NCBI GenBank assembly: GCA_036676195.1
Contig: JAKFDK010000144.1
Coordinates: forward strand, 1 to 12,604
Direction: 5' to 3'
Length of the DNA stretch: 12,604 nt
Origin: JAKFDK01 sp036676195
GTDB lineage: Bacteria > Bacillota > Sulfobacillia > Symbiobacteriales > ZC4RG38
Under the pieces are notes generated by a model, which was not told where the DNA came from, did not search any database, and worked only from the letters and a program-made list of their open reading frames with translations. Below are positions 7,480 through 12,604 of this stretch, piece after piece. Each line of letters starts with the position of its first letter. Position 1 is the first letter of the stretch. Made by a program: the position numbers and the translations under genes.

Positions 7480-9902
7480 CAGCCCATCTTCCCCTCTCGG
7501 CCGTTCTCCCACTCCGCCGGGCGCGGCGCCTTCACGAGTTTAGCGGTGATCCTATGATCAATAAATTGCTTGGGCCCGTACCGCCCGGAGCCCCCGGCGG
7601 CTTTATCGTCCAGGGCCTTGAGCACCTTTTCCGGCGTGCAGGGCACCTCGTCCACACGGACGCCCACCGCATCATTAACGGCGTTCAGCAGGGCTGACAT
7701 CATCGGCAGCAGCGGCCCCTGGCCAGCCTCCTTGGCACCGAAGGGGCCTTCGGGGTCATGGGTGCAAATCAGCTCGGTTTCCACCGGCGGCATGTCCATG
7801 GCCGTAATGCTCTTGTAGTCCAGCAGCGACGGGATCTTGAGCTGCTGCTTGCGGTAGACCATTTCTTCCATGAGCGCCTCGGATAACCCCATGTACACGC
7901 CCCCTTCGACCTGGCCGATGACCAGCGTCTCGTTGATGGGGTAGCCAATGTCGTGGGCCATCCAGACCTTCTCCACCCGGACAAGCCCCGTCTCGGGGTC
8001 GACGTCCGCCTGCACCACCGCGGCCGAATAGGTGTAGGCCGGCGAAGGGCCGACGGTGCCGCCCTTGTAGGGTCCCGCCAGATCAGGCGGCTTGTAGCTG
8101 CCCGTGGTGGCCAGGGTGCCGTGAATGGACTCAGCCAGGGTACAGACTTCGTCCCAGGCCATGGACTGCTCAGGGTGATCCCGGTTGCAGACCGTGCGGT
8201 TCTGAAACTCAACCCGGTCCGGGGTAACTCCGAACTTGGTGGCCGCAGCCATCGCCAACAGGTCCCGCATACGCTGCGCCGCCTGCAAGGCGGCGTTGCC
8301 GCTCATAAAGGTCACCCGGCTGGAGTAGGAGCCCAGGTCAACCGGGGTAGTGGCGCTGTCACCGTTGATAACCCGGATATCGTTGGCCCGCAGGCCGAGC
8401 AGCTCGGCAACGATGCTGGCGTGGACCGTGTTGGAACCCTGGCCGATGTCGGTGGCACCCGTCAGGCACTGAACGTCGCCGAACCGGCCGACCTTGACGA
8501 TAACTTCGGAATGCGGCCCTTCGTTCCAGTACTGCGGCACGCCGGCACCGGAGATATAGCACCCGATAGCCAGGCCCACGCCCTTTCCATAAGGTAGCTG
8601 GCGCCACTTCTTCTTGAAGTCCGATGCCGCCACCACGGACTCAATGCACTCCTTGAGACCGCAGGAAGTGATGCGGAAGTGGTTTACGCTCTTGGAAAAG
8701 GGTTCAATGGCATTGACCAGGCGGATGCTGACAGGGTCCAGCCCCAGTTCCTCGGCCACCTTATCCAGTTGAACCTCGACCAAGGTGCGGGGTTGCGGAG
8801 TACCGTGGCCACGCTTGGGACCGGAGGCAGGCTTATTGGTGAAAACCCGCATGCCCTCGAACTTGTAGTGCGGGATCTTATAACTGCACGGCTGCAGCAC
8901 ACCGGTATAGTAAGTGGAAGCCACGCCAAGGCTACCGTGGGAGCCGCCGTCCAGGCACGACTTGAAGTGCATGGCAGTGATTTTGCCGTTCTTCCTGAAC
9001 CCGGTCTTCACCCACATGAGCACAGGATGACGGCCCCGGTGGGCGTAAAAGACTTCCTCGCGGTTCAGGGTGAACTTGACGGGCCGGCCGGTCAACAGGG
9101 CCATCTTGCAGGCAGCAAACTCGTGGGTGAAGGTATCGCACTTGCCGCCGAAGCCGCCGCCCACAGGCTGGGCCACGAGTCGGATGTTGGCCCCCGGGAT
9201 TTGCAGCACCTTGGCCAGCAGCCGGTGGGCATAGTGCGGGTTCTGGGTAGCAGAGTAAAGGGTCACCTTGTCCGGCCCTTCAGGCACCCCGGTACAAGAG
9301 TGCTCCTCCAGGGGCAGGTGCGTGTTGCCTTCGTAGAAGAAGACGTCCTCGCGGATATGGTCGGCCTCGGCAAAGCCCTGCTCCACGTCGCCGAACTCCA
9401 GCGGAACCTCCTTGGCGATGTTTCCTGACTTCGTATAGGTGTGAATGGGCTCGCCCTTCTGGGCCAGCGCTTCAGCGATGGTCATGTAGGTATCGAGTAC
9501 CTCGTACTCAACCACGATCGCCTTGCATGCCGCCTCAGCGGTTGCCGGGTCTACCGCCGCCACCGCCGCTACCGGGTCACCCACATAGCGGACCTTCTCC
9601 AGAGCCAGGGCGTGCTCGTCCTCGGAAATGGGCAGGGGACCGAAAGAGACCGGCAGATCCTTGCCAGTGAGGATGCACTTGACTCCAGGCATGGCTGCCG
9701 CCTGACTGACGTCGATGCTCTTGATCCGCGCATGGGCATGCGGGCTGCGCAGCAATTTACCATGGAGCTGGTGCGGAAACGACAGATCGTCGGCATAGCG
9801 GGTCCGGCCCGTGGTCTTCTCTAGTCCGTCCACCTTCATTTCACTGCCGCCGATGACCGCAAAGCCCTTTCCCGCGGCACGATTGGCCGAAGTCGTGACC
9901 AT
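7479..9902 (-). CDS. hcrA: 4-Hydroxybenzoyl-CoA reductase-type molybdenum subunit
   Basis: This 807-residue catalytic subunit of the xanthine oxidase family holds the molybdopterin cofactor. Visible cofactor motifs are QPVGGGFGGK (245-254), KRGHGTPQ (363-370), ATDIGQGSN (483-491) and AKEAGQGP (723-730). Glu725 is the likely active-site glutamate and falls at the expected place near the C-terminus. The TNKPASGPKRGHG context resembles HcrA, which has RGHG, rather than CO dehydrogenase, which has AYxCSFR, so the enzyme is not CoxL-type. The ATG at 9902 overlaps the hcrC stop (TGATG), and GGAGGTGGGAG lies just upstream. A basic tail of roughly 35 residues follows the last conserved helix. In this family the reaction removes a ring hydroxyl from an aromatic CoA ester, using reduced ferredoxin. 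The exact substrate is not proven. Confidence 0.85.
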   Translation of the reverse strand: MVTTSANRAAGKGFAVIGGSEMKVDGLEKTTGRTRYADDLSFPHQLHGKLLRSPHAHARIKSIDVSQAAAMPGVKCILTGKDLPVSFGPLPISEDEHALALEKVRYVGDPVAAVAAVDPATAEAACKAIVVEYEVLDTYMTIAEALAQKGEPIHTYTKSGNIAKEVPLEFGDVEQGFAEADHIREDVFFYEGNTHLPLEEHSCTGVPEGPDKVTLYSATQNPHYAHRLLAKVLQIPGANIRLVAQPVGGGFGGKCDTFTHEFAACKMALLTGRPVKFTLNREEVFYAHRGRHPVLMWVKTGFRKNGKITAMHFKSCLDGGSHGSLGVASTYYTGVLQPCSYKIPHYKFEGMRVFTNKPASGPKRGHGTPQPRTLVEVQLDKVAEELGLDPVSIRLVNAIEPFSKSVNHFRITSCGLKECIESVVAASDFKKKWRQLPYGKGVGLAIGCYISGAGVPQYWNEGPHSEVIVKVGRFGDVQCLTGATDIGQGSNTVHASIVAELLGLRANDIRVINGDSATTPVDLGSYSSRVTFMSGNAALQAAQRMRDLLAMAAATKFGVTPDRVEFQNRTVCNRDHPEQSMAWDEVCTLAESIHGTLATTGSYKPPDLAGPYKGGTVGPSPAYTYSAAVVQADVDPETGLVRVEKVWMAHDIGYPINETLVIGQVEGGVYMGLSEALMEEMVYRKQQLKIPSLLDYKSITAMDMPPVETELICTHDPEGPFGAKEAGQGPLLPMMSALLNAVNDAVGVRVDEVPCTPEKVLKALDDKAAGGSGRYGPKQFIDHRITAKLVKAPRPAEWENGREGKMG

Positions 9903-10408
9903 CAGTCTCCCACCTCCGCCGTGCGCTGCTGCTCGGCCTGCTGCCGCCTGGCAACGTTTTGCACTGCCTCGAAGATCTTCAGGTACCCGGTGCACCGGCA
10001 GAGGTTGCCCGAGAGGGCCTCCTTGATCTCATCGAGAGTGGGATTCGTATTCTTATCCAGCAACGCCTTGGTTGACATGATAAAGCCGGGCGTACAGTAT
10101 CCGCACTGGGCGGCGCCCAGCCGGGCCCATTCCTCCTGCAACGGGTGGGGCTGGCTGGGACCACCCAGGGCTTCAATGGTGGTGATCTCCGCCTCCTGCA
10201 CCTCCACGGGCAGCGTCAGGCAGGCGAGTGTGGGCTTACCGTCAACCAGAATGGTACAGGCGCCACACTCTCCCACTTCGCATCCGTGTTTGGTCCCCGT
10301 CAGGTTCAGGTCTTCCCGCAGCACCTCAAGCAGGGTCTTGTTGGCCGGGACATAAACGTGTTTGGTTTCGCCGTTTACACGCAGCGTGAGTGGGAGATGC
10401 TCAATCAG
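9902..10408 (-). CDS. hcrC: 4-Hydroxybenzoyl-CoA reductase-type [2Fe-2S] subunit, probable CTG start
   Basis: This subunit carries two [2Fe-2S] clusters. With the chosen start it has 168 residues, normal for the family. The plant-ferredoxin-type cluster uses Cys43, Cys48, Cys51 and Cys63 (HGCEVGECGACT and LAC). The second uses Cys102, Cys105, Cys137 and Cys139 (QCGYCTPGF and NLCRCTGY). No ATG, GTG or TTG lies in frame between the upstream stop (10432-10430) and GTG 10324. Starting at 10324 would remove the first beta strands, LPLTLRVNGETKHVYVPANK. The sequence AAGGAGG at 10423-10417 sits exactly 8 nt before CTG 10408, so CTG is the best start; ATT at 10405 is the alternative. It is the first gene of hcrCAB and is coupled to hcrA by TGATG. 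Confidence 0.82.
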   Translation of the reverse strand: MIEHLPLTLRVNGETKHVYVPANKTLLEVLREDLNLTGTKHGCEVGECGACTILVDGKPTLACLTLPVEVQEAEITTIEALGGPSQPHPLQEEWARLGAAQCGYCTPGFIMSTKALLDKNTNPTLDEIKEALSGNLCRCTGYLKIFEAVQNVARRQQAEQQRTAEVGD

Positions 10409-10783
10409 GTGATTCCCCTCCTTGCTCAGTTACGGCACGTTTGGAATGGAATGCGTCCGCACATCAAAACACCCGGCCGCCAATGTTTGACCGGCCGGCC
10501 AGTTGCTCTGTTGGACTCACCGGGGCCATGGAAAACAGGTTACTTATGACTTGAGTTCGCTTTTCCCGCCCTACTTAGAATACGATTCAGAAATGATAAC
10601 GTCTTGTCACAATCCTGGCCTTGCTTTGTATATTTCGATCCCTTCTGCCAGTCCAATAGGCACAAATGTCCTAGCTTGTCACACCAATCTACCAGGGCGT
10701 TGTTGTTACACTATACGTACAAACTCCCCGGAGCACAAAAACCCGCTCGTCGCTCACACCACGATTTGAAGGGAGCGTTGCAG
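10409..10783. promoter_or_regulatory. Divergent region between hcrC and the folE remnant
   Basis: About 375 nt with no gene that I can support. The hcrC ribosome binding site is at 10415-10423. A 7-bp GC-rich inverted repeat (10473-10479 with 10492-10498) lies about 65 nt upstream of hcrC and could be an operator or leader hairpin. CTTGTCACA occurs twice, at 10603-10611 and 10675-10683. TTGTCA (10604-10609) with TATATT (10629-10634) is a possible plus-strand promoter, but its 19-nt spacer is long. No tetrahydrofolate or molybdenum cofactor riboswitch was recognised. Confidence 0.4.
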
Positions 10784-11270
10784 ATGGGGCCAGTCAACAG
10801 CGAAGTTCTCCCAGGTGTAGACAGGACCAAGATCAAGGCCGCGGTCCGCATGCTGCTGGAAGCGGTGGGAGAAGATCCCGACCGGGAGGGACTCCAGGAT
10901 ACCCCCCGGCGAGTGGCCGATATGTATGAGGAGCTGTTTGCCGGCCTCTACGAGGATCCGGCTCTCCATTTGGAAGTCACCTTTGCGGATGAGCACGAGA
11001 GGACATGGTGATAGTAAAAGACGCGTGGTCGGCGGGTTCGCCCGTCGACCGCAGCTACAGGAACGGCTGACGTCGCTGGTGGCTGACGCCTTCATGACCA
11101 AGTTGAACCCGCGTGGTGCGATGGTGGTGATAGAAGCAGAACATATGTGTATGACCATGCGCGGGGTGAAAAAGCCAGGGGCGGTGACGGTAATTTCGGC
11201 AGTGCGGGGGCAATTCTCCACCAATTCCGCCACACGCGCCGAGGCCACGTGGCTGATCAAGGGCAGGTAA
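10784..11270 (+). pseudogene. folE: GTP cyclohydrolase I (folE), broken by frameshift and internal deletion
   Basis: FolE converts GTP to dihydroneopterin triphosphate in folate synthesis. The first part (10784-11000) reads as a normal FolE N-terminus, for example LLEAVGEDPDREGLQDTPRR, with GGGAG 8 nt before the ATG. After DEHE the frame shifts by one base; DMVIVKD then continues in a second frame (11002-11022). Next, about 36 residues are missing, and the C-terminal part resumes in a third frame as RRVVGGFARRPQLQERL, ending at TAA 11268-11270. The missing part normally holds the CEHH zinc ligands and GLSKLA; the later EAEHMCMTMRG block remains. One frameshift could be a sequencing error, but the deletion cannot, so no active enzyme is made. 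Confidence 0.88.
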
Positions 11271-11300
11271 AACGGATTCGGAATATGGCCACGATCATAA

Positions 11301-11341
11301 GAAAAGGCCAGTCAGACGCATGAAAGCGTAACTGACTGACC
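11301..11341 (-). terminator. Intrinsic terminator of the tRNA cluster
   Basis: On the minus strand 11332-11341 pairs with 11306-11315, and an inner stem joins 11326-11329 with 11316-11319, interrupted by a 2-nt bulge and one mismatch. The stem is followed by CCTTTTCTT at 11307-11299. It is the first hairpin with a T-rich tail after tRNA-Pro(CGG), so it is the likely end of that transcript. It also separates the tRNA cluster from the convergent folE remnant. Confidence 0.7.
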
Positions 11342-11370
11342 ACATCACCCATTCGAGGCAGCAAAGCCAA

Positions 11371-11415
11371 CCAGGCGGAGATGCCGGTACTTTACATACC
11401 GGCGTCTCCGCCTGG
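11371..11415 (-). repeat. Large 19-bp hairpin in the tRNA cluster trailer
   Basis: The arms 11371-11389 and 11397-11415 pair along 19 bp with one G-U wobble around a 7-nt loop. No T tract follows on either strand, so it is not a typical terminator. It lies in the transcribed trailer between the last tRNA and the terminator. Function is unknown. Confidence 0.6.
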
Positions 11416-11425
11416 TAGTTAAGTC

Positions 11426-11459
11426 GCAGGCCCCTGACCCAGAACGGTCAGGGGCCTGC
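11426..11459 (-). repeat. Perfect 14-bp GC-rich hairpin just after tRNA-Pro(CGG)
   Basis: The arms 11426-11439 and 11446-11459 pair perfectly around a 6-nt loop. It begins 11 nt after the CCA end of tRNA-Pro(CGG) and lacks a T tract. It may mark a processing site, block 3' exonucleases, or be part of a small RNA together with the next hairpin. Confidence 0.6.
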
Positions 11460-11469
11460 ACCTCTGAAC

Positions 11470-11546
11470 TGGTCGGGGCGGCGGGATTTGAACCCACGAC
11501 CTCTTGGTCCCGAACCAAGCGCGCTACCAAGCTGCGCTACGCCCCG
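11470..11546 (-). tRNA. tRNA-Pro(CGG)
   Basis: Full cloverleaf of 77 nt with encoded CCA. The acceptor is CGGGGCG with CGCCCCG, and the anticodon loop is TTCGGGA on a CTTGG/CCAAG stem, giving anticodon CGG (codon CCG). Outside the acceptor and anticodon stems it matches the neighbouring tRNA-Pro(GGG), which suggests duplication. It is the last tRNA of its transcript. Confidence 0.95.
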
Positions 11547-11581
11547 TCAAGTCGGCCCTTTTTGAGGCCGATCCTTAAAAT

Positions 11582-11658
11582 TGGTCGGGCTGGCGGGATT
11601 TGAACCCACGACCTCTTCCACCCCAAGGAAGCGCGCTACCAAGCTGCGCTACAGCCCG
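11582..11658 (-). tRNA. tRNA-Pro(GGG)
   Basis: Full 77-nt cloverleaf with encoded CCA. The acceptor is CGGGCTG with CAGCCCG, and the anticodon loop TTGGGGT on a CTTCC/GGAAG stem gives anticodon GGG (codons CCC/CCT). The D arm, variable loop and T arm are the same as in tRNA-Pro(CGG) next to it. Confidence 0.95.
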
Positions 11659-11684
11659 ACATCAAACCTTGAAACAAAATCAAG

Positions 11685-11760
11685 TGGTGTGCCCGAGAGG
11701 ACTCGAACCTCTGATCTTCAGCTCCGGAGGCTGACGTGTTATCCACTACACTACGGGCAC
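11685..11760 (-). tRNA. tRNA-Arg(CCG)
   Basis: 76-nt cloverleaf with encoded CCA. The acceptor GTGCCCG pairs with CGGGCAC, and loop CTCCGGA on a TCAGC/GCTGA stem gives anticodon CCG (codon CGG). Confidence 0.95.
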
Positions 11761-11787
11761 ATGTTGGGGCCATGGGCAGTTAAGACT

Positions 11788-11861
11788 TGGCTGGGGATCC
11801 TGGATTCGAACCAGGACTAGCTGATCCAGAGTCAGCCGGGCTACCGTTACCCTAATCCCCA
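11788..11861 (-). tRNA. tRNA-Gln(CTG)
   Basis: 74-nt cloverleaf with encoded CCA. The acceptor starts T1 and pairs with A72 (TGGGGAT with ATCCCCA), as is usual for bacterial glutamine tRNAs. Loop CTCTGGA gives anticodon CTG (codon CAG). Only 3 nt separate it from tRNA-Asp. Confidence 0.94.
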
Positions 11862-11864
11862 AGG

Positions 11865-11941
11865 TGGCGGAGGCGACGGGATTCGAACCCGCGGTCTTCG
11901 CCGTGACAGGGCGATATGCTAGGCCGCTGCACCACGCCTCC
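11865..11941 (-). tRNA. tRNA-Asp(GTC)
   Basis: 77-nt cloverleaf with encoded CCA. The acceptor GGAGGCG pairs with CGCCTCC, the discriminator is G, and loop CTGTCAC on TCGCC/GGCGA gives anticodon GTC (codons GAC/GAT). Confidence 0.95.
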
Positions 11942-11948
11942 AGGAAAC

Positions 11949-12024
11949 TGGTGGAGCTAAGGGGAGTCGAACCCCTGACCTCGTGAGTGCGATTCACGCG
12001 CTCTCCCAACTGAGCTATAGCCCC
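11949..12024 (-). tRNA. tRNA-Ala(CGC)
   Basis: 76-nt cloverleaf with encoded CCA. The acceptor GGGGCTA pairs with TAGCTCC and includes the G3-U70 wobble that marks alanine tRNAs. Loop ATCGCAC gives anticodon CGC (codon GCG). It is the first tRNA after the promoter near 12059-12088. Confidence 0.95.
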
Positions 12025-12058
12025 ATTTGCTGCTGACCTTACGGCGTCAGCAAGAGCA

Positions 12059-12088
12059 ATCTTACCACGCTGTCATGCCGCATTGCAA
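12059..12088 (-). promoter_or_regulatory. Candidate promoter of the six-tRNA cluster
   Basis: On the minus strand TTGCAA (12088-12083) and TAAGAT (12064-12059) are separated by 18 nt, a fair sigma-70-type match. Transcription would begin near 12052, about 28 nt before tRNA-Ala. The leader contains a short GCTGAC/GTCAGC inverted repeat. A terminator lies just upstream, which supports a separate start here. Confidence 0.5.
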
Positions 12089-12165
12089 GTCTCTCCAACA
12101 CTTCGTTGCTTGCCTTTGTTTAGCATCCCATAAACAACATTTCCAGTGTGACTTGCAGAAGGGAA

Positions 12166-12194
12166 GAAGCCATCGTTGTTCAGACGATGGCTTC
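12166..12194 (-). terminator. Terminator after tRNA-Val (end of the 5S-tRNA transcript)
   Basis: The arms 12166-12176 and 12184-12194 form a perfect 11-bp stem with a 7-nt loop. On the minus strand it is followed by TTCCCTTCT, a modest T-rich tail. It begins 6 nt after the CCA end of tRNA-Val, so it probably ends the ribosomal RNA transcript. Confidence 0.65.
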
Positions 12195-12199
12195 CCGGA

Positions 12200-12274
<75 letters not shown>

Positions 12275-12279
12275 GAAAT

Positions 12280-12355
12280 TGGAGCGGGTTACGCGGTTCG
12301 AACGCGCGACCTCCACCTTGGCAAGGTGGCGCTCTACCAGCTGAGCTAAACCCGC
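12280..12355 (-). tRNA. tRNA-Gly(GCC)
   Basis: 76-nt cloverleaf with encoded CCA. The acceptor GCGGGTT pairs with AACCCGC, and loop TTGCCAA on CCACC/GGTGG gives anticodon GCC (codons GGC/GGT). Confidence 0.95.
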
Positions 12356-12368
12356 ATCCAACGGATCA

Positions 12369-12444
12369 TGGTGGACCGCATAGGACTCGAACCTATAACC
12401 GTCCGATTAAGAGTCGGATGCTCTACCAATTGAGCTAGCGGTCC
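12369..12444 (-). tRNA. tRNA-Lys(CTT)
   Basis: 76-nt cloverleaf with encoded CCA. The acceptor GGACCGC pairs with GCGGTCC, and loop CTCTTAA on TCCGA/TCGGA gives anticodon CTT (codon AAG). It is the first tRNA after 5S rRNA, with a short GC-rich inverted repeat between them that may be a processing stem. Confidence 0.95.
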
Positions 12445-12489
12445 GGACGGCCCTGCAGAGGATCTCTCCCGCAGGGGGTGAAAATTAAC

Positions 12490-12604
12490 TCGGGCATCGA
12501 CCTGCTCTCCCGAGGGCTTGCGCCCTCAGTACCATCGGCCCTGCAGCGCTTCGCTTCCGTGTTCGGAATGGGAACGGGCGGGTCCGCTGCGGTATAGACA
12601 CCCG
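12490..12604 (-). rRNA. rrf: 5S ribosomal RNA, 5' end cut by window edge
   Basis: On the minus strand the sequence has the typical 5S blocks CCCGTTCCCATTCCGAACACG, here at about 12541-12576, followed by GCCGATGGTACTG and GGGAGAGCAGGTCG. The terminal helix pairs CGGGTGTC at the right edge with GATGCCCG near 12492-12500. Only a few 5' bases should be missing. The 23S and 16S genes would lie beyond the right edge. Confidence 0.93.

Noticed and set aside
8679..9428. 249-codon open frame antisense to hcrA
   Set aside because: It is a shadow of a well-supported catalytic subunit with all cofactor motifs on the other strand.
7479..9902. Identity as CO dehydrogenase large subunit (CoxL)
   Set aside because: The AYxCSFR active-site loop is absent; the loop reads SGPKRGHG, which resembles HcrA.
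10604..10783. Longer folE reading frame and tetrahydrofolate riboswitch upstream
   Set aside because: The extension lacks FolE similarity and no riboswitch core was recognised; the ATG at 10784 has a good ribosome binding site.
11345..12009. Open frames within the tRNA cluster (11345-11530, 11581-11820, 11746-12009)
   Set aside because: The DNA is fully explained by tRNA cloverleaves, and the translations only reflect tRNA sequence.

Overview
The window looks like a chromosomal stretch from a moderately GC-rich anaerobic Firmicute (Clostridia such as Moorella or Desulfotomaculum/Pelotomaculum relatives). This is inferred from strong GGAGG ribosome binding sites, TTG/GTG starts, a group IIC intron end, a Bacillus-type folE remnant, and tRNAs that all encode CCA. 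No species can be named from the sequence alone.

Layout. Positions 1-119 (minus strand) are the 5' end of a group IIC intron that runs off the left edge; it sits just beyond the terminator (125-155) of a minus-strand URO-D/methyltransferase-family gene (176-1285). A roughly 450-nt divergent region separates that gene from a plus-strand five-gene ABC importer of the branched-chain amino acid/aromatic acid type: lipoprotein, livG, livF, livH, livM (1732-6410). A shared hairpin terminator (6444-6465) separates this operon from a convergent minus-strand operon (10408-6493) for a three-subunit molybdenum hydroxylase of the 4-hydroxybenzoyl-CoA reductase type: hcrC, hcrA, hcrB. Its subunits are joined by TGATG stop/start overlaps. 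HcrB carries the extra four-cysteine insertion typical of this enzyme, and hcrC appears to start at CTG. Next is a broken folE (GTP cyclohydrolase I, 10784-11270) that has lost its zinc-site region.

The right end is stable-RNA DNA read on the minus strand: 5S rRNA (cut by the window edge), then tRNA-Lys(CTT), Gly(GCC) and Val(CAC), a terminator and new promoter, then Ala(CGC), Asp(GTC), Gln(CTG), Arg(CCG), Pro(GGG) and Pro(CGG). Two large unexplained hairpins and a terminator follow.

How the genes may work together. The liv-type importer and the HBCR-type enzyme converge on the same short terminator. In Rhodopseudomonas palustris the hba genes encode a 4-hydroxybenzoyl-CoA reductase beside a liv-type transporter. 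By analogy this locus may import a phenolic acid and reductively remove its ring hydroxyl group at the CoA-ester level. The URO-D-family protein could add a corrinoid-dependent methyl transfer step, for example on methoxylated aromatics. No CoA ligase or corrinoid protein lies in the window, so this remains an inference. No CRISPR array, phage or intact insertion sequence was seen.
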